Of a stretch of DNA of 64,000 nucleotides, positions 40,471 through 49,034 are shown one piece after another. Under the pieces are notes generated by a model. That model was given only the letters and a program-made list of their open reading frames with translations. It had not been told where the DNA came from and did no database searches. Both the position numbers and the translations under genes were made by a program. The stretch spans positions 62,001 to 126,000 of the forward strand of contig NZ_JAMXMX010000016.1 of NCBI RefSeq assembly GCF_024055725.1, given 5' to 3'. The stretch's first letter is position 1. Every line of letters begins with the position of its first letter. The DNA is from Actinoallomurus spadix (GTDB taxonomy: Bacteria > Actinomycetota > Actinomycetes > Streptosporangiales > Streptosporangiaceae).

Positions 40471-41247
40471 ATGAAGGTGTCGAAATTGACCTACTGCAGA
40501 AAAGAACGGCCGGCCGAAGCCACGATCAGGCTGCGCCCGCTGGCTCTGGTCGCCGCCCTGACGTTCAGCGGTCTCGCGGTCGCGGCGGCCTCGGCGGTGC
40601 CGGCGGGGGCGGCGCAGGCGGCGCCCGCGGTGAACACGGAACTCACCGGGGTCGACTCCTACTGCGAGGGCGTTCCGTCCGCGTACGCGAGCGACTGTAC
40701 GGACAGCGTCGAGCGGTTCCTTCCTCCCGGCACGAGCGGGGCCGATGAGGACGAAGCCGGCCCGGACGACATCAATATCTCGAACAACCCGCACGTCGTA
40801 CGCAGCGGGAATTCGGGCGTCGCCAAGGGCCCGCGCCGCCACCACCGCCTGCGGAGAGGAACGGGCCTGAGGGTCATGCCGGGGCGGCAGGCCCACCAGC
40901 GCCCGAACAGGGCCGAGCAGGCGCAACCCGCCGAACGGCCGCAGCGCGCCGACATGGCGCGATCGCCGCAGGACGCGCAGCAGGTCGGCGCCCCGGCGTC
41001 CGCCCAGGAGACGCCGGGGGCTCCGGTGCAGGATTCGCAGGGGGCGCCCGCTCAGGATCCGCAGCAGAGCACCGGCATGGTGCCGGTGCAGGACCGGCAG
41101 GCCAATGGCGCGGCGCCCGTTCAGGAGACGCAGCAGCCCGCCGCGCAGAACGCCAAGCCTCCGATCGTCCGCGTCCAGATCCGCCGGGTGGGCGGCCGGC
41201 ACGCGCACCACCACGCGCGCCATCACTTCTCGCCGCGTTACGCCTGA
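40471..41247 (+). CDS. Secreted Gln-rich repeat protein with His-rich tail
   Basis: 258 residues. A Lys/Arg-rich N-region and hydrophobic core (RPLALVAALTFSGLAVAAAS) form a signal peptide cleaved near AVPAGAAQA. A short conserved-looking part has two Cys (VDSYCEGVPSAYASDCTDSV). Residues about 145-235 are low complexity with QDAQQ/QDSQG/QDPQQ/QDRQA/QETQQ steps, and the end is VRRVGGRHAHHHARHHFSPRYA-like, dominated by His and Arg. I do not recognise a family. The His tail could bind metal ions; that is speculation. ATG at 40471 has only a weak ribosome site. Upstream 40268-40470 is AT-richer promoter-like DNA. Confidence 0.7.
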   Translation: MKVSKLTYCRKERPAEATIRLRPLALVAALTFSGLAVAAASAVPAGAAQAAPAVNTELTGVDSYCEGVPSAYASDCTDSVERFLPPGTSGADEDEAGPDDINISNNPHVVRSGNSGVAKGPRRHHRLRRGTGLRVMPGRQAHQRPNRAEQAQPAERPQRADMARSPQDAQQVGAPASAQETPGAPVQDSQGAPAQDPQQSTGMVPVQDRQANGAAPVQETQQPAAQNAKPPIVRVQIRRVGGRHAHHHARHHFSPRYA

Positions 41248-41276
41248 CGACGGCCGCTCCCGCGGCGACCTCCTCA

Positions 41277-41317
41277 CCGGCGGGTGCCGGCGCCACGGCG
41301 CGGCACCCGCCGGCCTT
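41277..41317. terminator. Strong bidirectional terminator
   Basis: CCGGCGGGTGCCG and CGGCACCCGCCGG pair perfectly over 13 bases, enclose an inner CGCC/GGCG stem and are followed by CCTTTC. Convergent genes end on both sides. Confidence 0.75.
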
Positions 41318-41358
41318 TCGCGACGCGGTGACCGCCCGGCGGCCGGCCGGGGCCTGCC

Positions 41359-42645
41359 CTAGAGTCGCTCGACGTTGCCCGTGGCCGGCAGCACGCCGCG
41401 CGTGTCCAGCAGGAGGCGGGCGCGGGCGCCGAGCAGGTCAAGGTCGAACGCGCGATGCGGTTGCAGGAGGATCGCCAGGTCGGCCGCTCGCACCGCCGCG
41501 CCGAGATCCTCGGCGCGGGTGACGTCGGCGCCCTCGACCGTCCAGTCGTCCACCAGCGGGTCGACGTAGCGGACCTTCGCGCCGGAGGCGTGCAGCCGCC
41601 GGGCGAGCGGCCGGGCCGGTGACTCCCGGTCGTCGGCGACGTCGGGCTTGTAGGTGACCCCGAGCAGCACGATCGTCGCCCCGTTGACGCAGCGTCCGTA
41701 GCGGTGCAGCAACCGGGCGGCGCGTTCGGCGACGTACGCGGGCATCCGATCGTTGATCTGCTGCGCGAGCTCGGCGAACTGGAACCGGTAGCCGAGCCGC
41801 CGCACCCGGTGGGAGAGGTAGCTCGGGTCGATCGGGATGCAGTGGCCGCCGACGCCGGGCCCCGGCCGGAACGCCTCGTAGCCGAACGGCTTGGTGGCCG
41901 CCGCCGCGATGGCCTCCCAGACGTCGATGCCGAGCTCGTCGCAGAACATCGCGATCTCGTTGACCAGGCCGATGTTGACCTGCCGGTAGGTGTTCTCCAG
42001 CAGCTTGGCCATCTCGGCCTCGCGCGTGCCGCGGACCGGCACGACCCGCTCGACGAACGTGCCGTAGAACGCCACGGCCCGGTCCAGGCAGGCGGGCGTG
42101 AGCCCGCCGACCACCTTGGGCGTGTTGCGCAGGCCGAAGACCGGATTGCCGGGGTCGATGCGCTCCGGCGAGTAGGCCAGGTGGAAGTCGAGTCCGGCGC
42201 TCAGCCCGCTCTTCTCCAGCAGCGGCCGGACGACCTCCTCCGTCGTCCCCGGCCACGTGGTCGACTCCAAAACGACCAGGGTGCCGGGCCGCAGCCGTCC
42301 GGCGACCATCTCGGCCGCGCCGGTGACGGCGCGCAGATCGGGCAGCCGGTCGCGGTCGAGGGGCGTGGGAACGGAGATGATCACCGTGTCGGCGCCGGCC
42401 AGCACACCGGGGTCGATGGTCGCGTGGAACCCCTGGGCGACCAGGCCGGCGACCTCCGCGTCGGAGAGGTCGTCGACGTGGGAGACGCCCGCGTTCAAGC
42501 CGTCGACGCGACGGCGGTCGACGTCCACTCCCACGACCCGTGTCCCGGTGCGCGCCACCTCACGGACGAGCGACATCCCGACGTAGCCGAGCCCGATCAC
42601 CGCGAGCCCGCCTTCGCAGACCCGGTCGTCTCGTGTCCCGCCCAT
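41359..42645 (-). CDS. Nucleotide-sugar dehydrogenase, UDP-HexNAc 6-dehydrogenase type
   Basis: 428 residues, three-domain UDP-glucose/GDP-mannose dehydrogenase family. The NAD motif [20 protein letters not shown], catalytic Cys269 in [20 protein letters not shown] and Lys/Asn in [20 protein letters not shown] are intact. The run [20 protein letters not shown] resembles UDP-GlcNAc 6-dehydrogenases (WbpA) more than UDP-glucose enzymes, so the likely product is a UDP-HexNAc uronic acid; a UDP-ManNAc substrate (WecC) is the alternative. A strong ribosome site (GAGGAGGCGGG) precedes the ATG. It opens the glycan gene region and diverges from RNase Z. Confidence 0.85.
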   Translation of the reverse strand: MGGTRDDRVCEGGLAVIGLGYVGMSLVREVARTGTRVVGVDVDRRRVDGLNAGVSHVDDLSDAEVAGLVAQGFHATIDPGVLAGADTVIISVPTPLDRDRLPDLRAVTGAAEMVAGRLRPGTLVVLESTTWPGTTEEVVRPLLEKSGLSAGLDFHLAYSPERIDPGNPVFGLRNTPKVVGGLTPACLDRAVAFYGTFVERVVPVRGTREAEMAKLLENTYRQVNIGLVNEIAMFCDELGIDVWEAIAAAATKPFGYEAFRPGPGVGGHCIPIDPSYLSHRVRRLGYRFQFAELAQQINDRMPAYVAERAARLLHRYGRCVNGATIVLLGVTYKPDVADDRESPARPLARRLHASGAKVRYVDPLVDDWTVEGADVTRAEDLGAAVRAADLAILLQPHRAFDLDLLGARARLLLDTRGVLPATGNVERL

Positions 42646-42782
42646 CCCGCCTCCTCATGGTCATCACCGGCGGTCAATGGACGCATGCTAAGCGTCACAT
42701 GCCGTCCAGGCCGCTGACCGACACGCTCCGCGTCCCCGCCCGCCGGGCGAGACGCGCTCCCGGCCGGGAGCATGATGAGACC

Positions 42783-43751
42783 ATGTCGACGCGTGATCTC
42801 GTCATCCTCGGCACGGCCAGCGCCGTGCCGACCCGGGTCCGGAACCACAACGGCTACCTGCTGCGGTGGGACGGGCACGGGATCCTCTTCGACCCGGGAG
42901 AGGGCACCCAGCGGCAGATGCTGCACGCCGGCGTGAGCGCGAACGACATCACCTGTCTCTGCCTCACCCACTTCCACGGCGACCACTGCCTCGGCGTGCC
43001 CGGCGTGGTGCAGCGCATCGCGCGGGACGGTGTCGCGCACCCCGTCCGGGCGGTCTTCCCCGCGAGCGGCTCGGAATACTGGCGCCGGCTCCGGCACGCG
43101 GCGGTCTTCGCCGACACCGACGTCATCGACGAGGAGCCGATCGCCGGCGCCGAGGTCCGGATCGGCCTTCCGGGGGCGCCGTTCACGCTCACCGCGCGCC
43201 GCCTGTCGCATCCGGTCGAGTCGTACGGCTACCGGCTCGAGGAGCCGGACGGTCTCACCATGCTGCCCGATCGGCTGGCCGCCCACGGCGTGGCCGGACC
43301 GCTCGTCGGCACGCTGCAGCGCGAGGGATCGGTCGTCGCGCCGAACGGCCGTACGGTCACTCTTGAGGAGTGCTCGGTGCCACGGCCCGGGCAGAAGGCG
43401 GCGTTCGTGATGGACAGCCGTCTCTGTGACGCGGTCGCGCCGCTCGCCGCGGGCGCCGACCTTCTCGTCATCGAGTCGACGTTCCTCGGCGCGGACGCCC
43501 GCCTGGCGGAGGAGTACGGCCACCTGACCGCCGCGCAGGCGGGCGGGGTCGCCGCCGAGGCGGGGGTCCGCCGCCTCGTCCTGACGCACTTCTCCGAGCG
43601 GTACCCCGCCGCGGACCAGCGGAGGTTCGCCGAGGAGGCGGCCACCGTGTTCGGCGGCGACATCGTCGTCGCGCGCGACCTGGACCGGGTCCCCGTGCCG
43701 CCCCGCCGCCGGGTCGTTCCGGCGTCCACGGCGGGAGCCGGTCCCGCCTGA
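42783..43751 (+). CDS. rnz: Ribonuclease Z
   Basis: 322 residues of the metallo-beta-lactamase fold. The zinc motif [19 protein letters not shown] (residues 62-68 for THFHGDH) and [23 protein letters not shown] are intact. RNase Z cleaves the 3' trailer of tRNA precursors. Length and the C-terminal HFSERY signature fit the bacterial short form. The C-terminal 30 residues are Arg/Pro/Ala-rich. It diverges from the UDP-sugar dehydrogenase and is likely an unrelated housekeeping gene. Confidence 0.9.
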   Translation: MSTRDLVILGTASAVPTRVRNHNGYLLRWDGHGILFDPGEGTQRQMLHAGVSANDITCLCLTHFHGDHCLGVPGVVQRIARDGVAHPVRAVFPASGSEYWRRLRHAAVFADTDVIDEEPIAGAEVRIGLPGAPFTLTARRLSHPVESYGYRLEEPDGLTMLPDRLAAHGVAGPLVGTLQREGSVVAPNGRTVTLEECSVPRPGQKAAFVMDSRLCDAVAPLAAGADLLVIESTFLGADARLAEEYGHLTAAQAGGVAAEAGVRRLVLTHFSERYPAADQRRFAEEAATVFGGDIVVARDLDRVPVPPRRRVVPASTAGAGPA

Positions 43752-43777
43752 TCGTCTGCGCCGGCACGAGCGACGCC

Positions 43778-43863
43778 GGCGACCGTACCGGGCCCTCTCG
43801 CCGCCCGGCCTCGGCGACCGTACCGGGCCCTCTCGCGCCCGGCGCCGGCGACCGTACCGGACC
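43778..43863. repeat. Three direct repeats downstream of rnz
   Basis: GGCGACCGTACCGG starts at 43778, 43813 and 43847 (periods 35 and 34). The first two copies continue identically through GCCCTCTCG. They begin 27 bases after the RNase Z stop. Confidence 0.8.
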
Positions 43864-43910
43864 ATCCTGCCGCTGGGTGCCGGCGGCGTGGGCGCCGGTG
43901 ACCGGCCGGC

Positions 43911-44867
43911 TCAGTGCGCGGCGGGCCCCTGAGCGGGGGCCGGCCGGCTACGGAACCACGCGACCGTCCGTTCGAGGCCGGCGTCCAGCGGCACCGCCTC
44001 GACACCGGGGAAGAGACGGCGCAACCGGCCGTCGGCGGCCTGGGAGTCGCGGACGTCCCCCGGCCGCGGCGGAACGTGCGCGAGACGCACCGGCCGGTCC
44101 AGTACCGCGGACAGCCGCCGCGTGAGTTCGAGGATCGACACGCGCGTCCCGAACGCCAGGTTGACCGGCCGGCGGCTCGTCACCTTCCGGAGGACCGCGT
44201 CGGCGAGGACCGCCACGACCGTGCCGACGAACGTGAAGTCGCGCGTCTGCAGCCCGTCGCCGTGCACGGTGAGCGGCTCGTCACGTAGTGCGGCGTCGAT
44301 GAAGACCGGCACCACGGCCGCGTACGCGTGGTCCGCCGCCTGCAGCGGGCCGTACACGTTGAAGAAACGCAGCGCCAGGACGGGAAGCCCGAAGCTGGCG
44401 CCGTACGCCAGGGTGTACGCCTCGGCGGCGAGCTTGCTGGCGCCGTAGGGGCTGAGAGGGCGGGTGGGCAGGTCCTCGTGCTTGGGCAGATCCGGGGTTC
44501 CGCCGTAGACCGAGGAGGACGACGCGGCGACCACGTGGACGGATCGCCGGCGGCACGCCTCCAGGAGAAGGAGCGTGCCGGTGGCGTTGGCGGCGTGGCT
44601 CGCCACCGGGGCCGCCAGCGACCGCGGGATCGACGGGCGCGCGGCGAGGTGCACGACCGCGTCCGCGCAGGCCAGGACATCCGCCAGCAGCCCCTGGTCC
44701 AGGATGCTGCCCTCGACCAGCTCGGCCCCGGAGCCCTCGAGGTTCTCGGCACGGCCGGTGCTGAGGTCGTCCAGGGCGACGACCTGGTCGACGCCCGTTC
44801 GCGCGCTGAGCTCCCGGCACAGGTTGCCGCCGATGAAACCGGCACCGCCGGTGACCACGACCCTCAC
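43911..44867 (-). CDS. NAD-dependent epimerase/dehydratase (extended SDR)
   Basis: 318 residues. Rossmann motif VVVTGGAGFIGGNLCRELSA, LVEGSILDQ, AAVHLAAR-type substrate strand, YGASKLAAEAYTLAYGASFG (catalytic YxxxK in SPYGASK) and LRFFNVYGPLQAADHAYAAV. This is the UDP-glucose/UDP-GlcNAc 4-epimerase-like class, including WbpP-type enzymes; the exact sugar is not clear. GTG at 44867 overlaps the stop of the upstream glycosyltransferase by 4 bases, so the two are co-translated. It supplies or modifies a sugar nucleotide for the surface glycan. Confidence 0.85.
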   Translation of the reverse strand: MRVVVTGGAGFIGGNLCRELSARTGVDQVVALDDLSTGRAENLEGSGAELVEGSILDQGLLADVLACADAVVHLAARPSIPRSLAAPVASHAANATGTLLLLEACRRRSVHVVAASSSSVYGGTPDLPKHEDLPTRPLSPYGASKLAAEAYTLAYGASFGLPVLALRFFNVYGPLQAADHAYAAVVPVFIDAALRDEPLTVHGDGLQTRDFTFVGTVVAVLADAVLRKVTSRRPVNLAFGTRVSILELTRRLSAVLDRPVRLAHVPPRPGDVRDSQAADGRLRRLFPGVEAVPLDAGLERTVAWFRSRPAPAQGPAAH

Positions 44868-46045
44868 CGGACGGACCCTCCGGCCGTCCCCGGCCACCGG
44901 CCCCACGTCTCGGTGAACGGCGCGTAGATCTCTTCGATGTCGGATACCAGCCGTTCCGGCCCGAACCGCGTCGTCGTCCACGCCCGCGCCTCGTCGCCCA
45001 TCTTGCGGCGCAGCGGCTCGTCCTCGACCAGCCGCACGACGTGCCGGGTGAGCTCATGGGTATCGCATCGGGCGAGCAGCCCGGTCTCGCCGTGGCGCAC
45101 CACCTCGGCGACACTGCCCACGCGCGTCGCGACGCAGGGCAGCCCGGCCAGCCCGGCCTCGATGAGCGAGACCGGCATGCCCTCGTTGTCGGACGTGAGG
45201 AGCACCAGGTCGGCCGCCGCGTACACCGTCTCGACGTCGGCGCGCCAGCCCAGCAGCGTGAACATGCCGCCGAAGGTCCTGGCGGCGGCCTCCGTCGCCG
45301 GTGTCGCGTCACCGCCGCCGGCGACGGCGAACCGTACCTCGGGGTGGAGACGGCGCACCTGGCGTGCCACCGCCACCAGCCGGTCGGGCCGCTTGACCCT
45401 CGTGAGCCGGCCGACGTACGCCACGAGCGGGCCGTCGGCGGGGATCCCCAGCGCGCACCGGGCGTCGGCGCGGCCGGGGAGCGGGCCGAGCGTGGTGCCG
45501 GGCGGCACCACGGCGTACTGCCCGGGACGGCCGACCCCGGCGGCGATGAGCTCGTCACGGACCTGGCCTCCGACGGCGATGAGCCGGTCCGTCATCGTGG
45601 CGGCGGCTCTCTCGGCCGTCACCACCAGCCGGGTCTTGGCGGGCGAGAAATAGCCGTGCAGCAGGTGCCCGTGGTAGGTGTGCACCCGCGCGGGCACCCG
45701 TGTCACCGCGGCGGCGGTGCGGCCCAGCAGGCCGGCCTTGGCGGTGTGGGTGTGCACGATGTGCGGCCGGAACCGGCGCATCTCGCCGACCAGCGCCGCG
45801 ACGGCACGGGCGTCGTCGCCCGGCCGGACCGTACGCCCGAGGGCCGGGATCCGATGCGGGACGACTCCGGCGCCGCGGAGGTCGAGGTGATCCGCCTCAC
45901 CCGGTTCGACGGTCCCCGTGTACAGACGCTGGTCGAAGAGCCCGGGGTCGAGGCCGCGCATCAGCTCCACGGCCTGCAGGGCCGGGCCGCCGACGTTCAT
46001 GCGGGTGATCACCCGCATCACTCTGATCCGATCGCCAGCCACCAT
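44864..46045 (-). CDS. Family 4 glycosyltransferase
   Basis: 393 residues with the GT-B fold. N-terminal glycine loop ITRMNVGGPALQAVELMRGL, IVHTHTAKAGLLGRTAAAVT, and the C-terminal domain with VAYVGRLTRVKRPDRLVAVA and the EX7E motif SDNEGMPVSLIEAGLAGLPC. The ATG at 46045 follows GAGGGGG; a longer frame to 46120 is not needed. It precedes the epimerase in a two-gene unit. Members add a sugar to lipid-linked intermediates at the inner face of the membrane. Confidence 0.9.
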   Translation of the reverse strand: MVAGDRIRVMRVITRMNVGGPALQAVELMRGLDPGLFDQRLYTGTVEPGEADHLDLRGAGVVPHRIPALGRTVRPGDDARAVAALVGEMRRFRPHIVHTHTAKAGLLGRTAAAVTRVPARVHTYHGHLLHGYFSPAKTRLVVTAERAAATMTDRLIAVGGQVRDELIAAGVGRPGQYAVVPPGTTLGPLPGRADARCALGIPADGPLVAYVGRLTRVKRPDRLVAVARQVRRLHPEVRFAVAGGGDATPATEAAARTFGGMFTLLGWRADVETVYAAADLVLLTSDNEGMPVSLIEAGLAGLPCVATRVGSVAEVVRHGETGLLARCDTHELTRHVVRLVEDEPLRRKMGDEARAWTTTRFGPERLVSDIEEIYAPFTETWGRWPGTAGGSVR

Positions 46046-46183
46046 GCGCCCCCTCGTACCGAATCGGTCACGGAGAGTACATGGCCGCAACTCGCCGTGT
46101 GAACAACCCGCCGCCGTCAAAGACCGGGGAAAGATCGCGCGGACTCCCGGGAAGTGCCACGCGGTGGGACGGCGGCCGTCCTG

Positions 46184-46798
46184 TCACCGCGGCGGTGGCG
46201 GTTCGGACAGGATGCGCCGGAGCGGCAGGTCCAGACCCTCCTCGATCGCCGCGGCGCACGCGTGATAGCCCTCGGCCGGACCCCGGTAGGGGTCGGCGAT
46301 GTCCTCGTCGGGTGGCCCGGGCGGGCACGTGCCGCGCATGCGGGCCGCCTCCCGGACGAGTGACCGGGCCCGTGCCGCGACGCTCTCGCCGGAGAGCCGG
46401 TCCGGGGGCACCTGACGGGTGAGCCGCGCGAACTCCAGGATCGTGAACACCCTGGCGTGCGACCGGGGGTGCAGTGCCGCCGCGGCCGCGCGGTGCCGGC
46501 GCTCCGCGGTGAGGACGAGATCGGCCGCGGCCAGGAGTGACTCGGTGAGGGTACGGGCGGAGAAGCCGGTCGTCCGCCCGCCCCGGAGCCGGAGGACGGC
46601 GGCGGCGCCCGGATCGATGCCGGCCCCGTCGTGGCCGTGCGTCCCGGCGCTGCCGACGATGACGTCCCCGGACCGCGCGGCGGCCTCGCACCTCAGCCGG
46701 GTGAGCTCCGCGGCCATGGGAGACCTGCAGATGTTGGCCGTGCAGACGAACAGCAGCTGGAACCGCTCGGGTCCCGTGGGGGAGTCTCCGCCGGTCAC
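46184..46798 (-). CDS. Low-molecular-weight protein-tyrosine phosphatase
   Basis: 204 residues. The phosphatase loop C-x5-R-S is LLFVCTANICRSPMAAELTR with nucleophile C19 and R25, and the general-acid Asp lies in DIADPYRGPAEGYHACAAAI. In polysaccharide clusters such phosphatases (Wzb type) act on tyrosine kinases controlling chain length; no such kinase is visible here. GTG at 46798 overlaps the EEP stop by 4 bases. It lies in the reading frame where an Ala/Arg-rich open frame extends upstream but is not needed. Length is about 40 residues above the classic 160. Confidence 0.9.
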   Translation of the reverse strand: MTGGDSPTGPERFQLLFVCTANICRSPMAAELTRLRCEAAARSGDVIVGSAGTHGHDGAGIDPGAAAVLRLRGGRTTGFSARTLTESLLAAADLVLTAERRHRAAAAALHPRSHARVFTILEFARLTRQVPPDRLSGESVAARARSLVREAARMRGTCPPGPPDEDIADPYRGPAEGYHACAAAIEEGLDLPLRRILSEPPPPR

Positions 46799-47796
46799 GG
46801 CAGCCGCAGTTCCGCGAGCACGGCACGATGGTCGCTGCCCGGCAGGTCGTACACCCGCGTCCGCCGCACCGCGCACCGCGCGTCGGCCAGCACGTGGTCG
46901 AGGGTGATCGGCGGCACCCACCACTGCCGGAAGGTCGGGACGAGGCCGTTCCCGGTCCGGTACGCGGCGTCGACGTAGCCCTCGCCGACGAGCCGCCGCA
47001 GCGACGTGTGATCGAGCGTGGCGTTGAAGTCACCGGCCAGGATGCGCACGGGGCCCCGATGCCGTCCGGCGGGGAGGAGGACGAAGGCGCGGTTCCACTG
47101 CCCGACCCCGGAGGGGTTCATCGGGCGCGCGAGGTGCACGGCCATCATCTCCACGCGGCGTCCCCCGGGGACGTCCATCTCCGCGTGCGGTATCGCGAGG
47201 CCGATGAGGTGCACCTGGAACATCGGAAGGGCGTGCAGCGGCCAGCGGGCGTAGAGGGCGGAGCCCAGCGCGCTGCCGAGCGGCGTGGTGATCCTGTGGG
47301 GCAGGAGACGTCCCAGCCCCGCGCGGTCGAGGGCGGCCCCCGCCTGCGGGGTGAACTCCTGCATGCTCAGCACGTCCGCGTGGGTCCGGCGTACGAGCCC
47401 GGCGAGCACGCGAGGGTCGGCCCGCCCGAGACGAAGGTTGGCGGTGAGCACCCGCAGCACCGGGCCGCCGGTCACGGGCGTGGTGTCGCCGATGGCCCGG
47501 GGGAGCACGGCGACGGCGAACGCGCTCACCACCCCGAGGGTGACACCGAACGCCTTCCAGCGGCGGAGGACCAGCGCCACGACGGCGAGGATGACCGAGA
47601 CGACGGCGGCGTACGGCGTGAAGGTCATGATCGGAACCAGCAGCCCGGTCAGGAGCGGCAGCCTGTCGGCGCCGGTGAGCCGTGCGAGCGCCCACAGCGC
47701 GCCGACGGCGATCAGCCAGGTCAGCGACCGGTGGAGAAGGTGGCGCGTGCGTGAGCGCGCCGCCGTTTCGGGCGGACTCACTGCCGTCGTGTTCAT
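46795..47796 (-). CDS. Membrane-anchored endonuclease/exonuclease/phosphatase protein
   Basis: 333 residues. Three N-terminal membrane segments (WLIAVGALWALARLTG; LLTGLLVPIMTFTPYAAVVS; GVTLGVVSAFAVAVLP) anchor an extracytoplasmic EEP domain: LTANLRLGRADPRVLAGLVR, VLSMQEFTPQAG, MMAVHLARPM, LAGDFNATLDHTSLR, LDHVLADARC, GSDHRAVLAEL. All the metal and catalytic residues of the DNase I/sphingomyelinase/phosphatase fold are present. Substrate unknown; a phosphodiester at the surface is plausible. ATG at 47796. It is first in a two-gene unit with the phosphatase, with a 7-base palindrome just upstream. Confidence 0.87.
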   Translation of the reverse strand: MNTTAVSPPETAARSRTRHLLHRSLTWLIAVGALWALARLTGADRLPLLTGLLVPIMTFTPYAAVVSVILAVVALVLRRWKAFGVTLGVVSAFAVAVLPRAIGDTTPVTGGPVLRVLTANLRLGRADPRVLAGLVRRTHADVLSMQEFTPQAGAALDRAGLGRLLPHRITTPLGSALGSALYARWPLHALPMFQVHLIGLAIPHAEMDVPGGRRVEMMAVHLARPMNPSGVGQWNRAFVLLPAGRHRGPVRILAGDFNATLDHTSLRRLVGEGYVDAAYRTGNGLVPTFRQWWVPPITLDHVLADARCAVRRTRVYDLPGSDHRAVLAELRLP

Positions 47797-47834
47797 GGGA
47801 GACCCCGTCTCTCCTCTGGGCGGACGCGTCGCTA

Positions 47835-47851
47835 CGTGACTCCAAGTCACG
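47835..47851. promoter_or_regulatory. Short palindrome upstream of EEP/phosphatase genes
   Basis: CGTGACT-CCA-AGTCACG, 39 bases before the EEP start, in the 95-base gap to the LCP gene. It could be an operator or, read as RNA, a short hairpin. Confidence 0.4.
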
Positions 47852-47891
47852 AGTAGTCGCTCAGAGTAACAGTCGTGGGCCGTCGCGAGAT

Positions 47892-48875
47892 TCAGCCCGG
47901 GATCAGCGTCGTCGGTTCCGGGCGGTCGATGACGACCGCGGGGATGAGCTGGGCCATCGCCGTGGGATCCCACCTGACGACCCGGCCGACGCCGGGAATC
48001 CGATCGCCCTCCACGGTCGGCACCGTCTGGGCGGTGACGGAGCCATCGCACAGGGCCAGCGACAGCCGGACGAGGTCGTGCAGGTGGTCGCCCGCGCCGA
48101 CCGTCACGACGGCCAGGACCGTCCTGGCGAAGGCGGCGACCCGTGCCGGATGGAGCGCCGTCTCCGGGGACACGGCCTTCTCGAGCACCGCGGCGATGAT
48201 CCGGCGCCGGCGTTCGGCCCGGCCCGGATGATCGGGAGGGAGGCCGCCCGCGCGCAGATAGGTCAGCGCCCGGCCGCCGGAGACGTTCGGGCAGTTCCCG
48301 GCCGCCGCAGGCACGGAGGCCCGGACCGGGTGGTCCGCGCAGACGCGTACCCCGCCGAGGGCGTCCACCAGCGCGGCCAGCCCGCCGAGGCCCACCTCGA
48401 CGTAGTGGTCGACGCTGGCGTGGAGGATGCCCTCGACCGTGCGGATCAGCAGTCGCGGCCCGCCCCGGCGGTACGCCGTGCCGAGGTCGGCGGGGCCGTA
48501 TCCGGCGACCGTCGCGGAGGTGCGCAACGGCAGGCTCACCAGCAGCGGTCTGCCTCCGTCGTGGCGGAGGTGCAGCTCCATGACCGTGTCGATCCGGTGC
48601 TCCGTGGCGCCCGGTGACGCGTGTCCTCCCCGCGGTCCCCTTCCCGGCTCAGGTGGGTCGTCATGGGTCACCAGGAGCCAGTCCTCCCCGAGCCCCCACG
48701 TCGGTTTGCCGGGGTAGGGGGCGGTCGCGGCGGTCCGGCCGAACCCCGTCTCGAGGAACAGGCCCGACGCCAGCAGGCCCACCAGGAGGATGTCGAGTAC
48801 GGCGTACGGCCACCGCCGGCCGCCGTACCTCGGCAGGAAGGCCGCCGGCCTCCACGCGGGTCCGTCAGGGTTCAT
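47892..48875 (-). CDS. LytR-CpsA-Psr (LCP) family protein
   Basis: 327 residues. One N-terminal membrane segment (YAVLDILLVGLLASGLFLE) then the LCP domain: RIDTVMELHLRHDGGRPLLV (conserved Asp-Thr), SLPLRTSATVAGYGPADLGT in place of SIPRDT, VEGILHASVDHYVEVGLGGL and LVDALGGVRVCADHPV, SGGRALTYLRAGG and ERRRRIIAAVLEK. LCP proteins transfer lipid-linked glycopolymers to peptidoglycan, so this gene suggests a wall-anchored polymer. The usual SIPRD arginine appears shifted. It diverges from the polymerase gene. ATG at 48875 follows GAGGAG. Confidence 0.86.
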   Translation of the reverse strand: MNPDGPAWRPAAFLPRYGGRRWPYAVLDILLVGLLASGLFLETGFGRTAATAPYPGKPTWGLGEDWLLVTHDDPPEPGRGPRGGHASPGATEHRIDTVMELHLRHDGGRPLLVSLPLRTSATVAGYGPADLGTAYRRGGPRLLIRTVEGILHASVDHYVEVGLGGLAALVDALGGVRVCADHPVRASVPAAAGNCPNVSGGRALTYLRAGGLPPDHPGRAERRRRIIAAVLEKAVSPETALHPARVAAFARTVLAVVTVGAGDHLHDLVRLSLALCDGSVTAQTVPTVEGDRIPGVGRVVRWDPTAMAQLIPAVVIDRPEPTTLIPG

Positions 48876-49034
48876 GGTGCGGCGGCTCCTCCGCTCGTCG
48901 CCGGACGCGGTCCCGCCGGCCCGGTCTCCTGCGCCGTCCGGCGGACGAATGTTGATACTCTCCGTAGTTATACAGGTGCTCACAGTGTGGGGATCCGTTG
49001 CGGGATCCCCGGGAACGTCGTGGGGGAGACGAGG

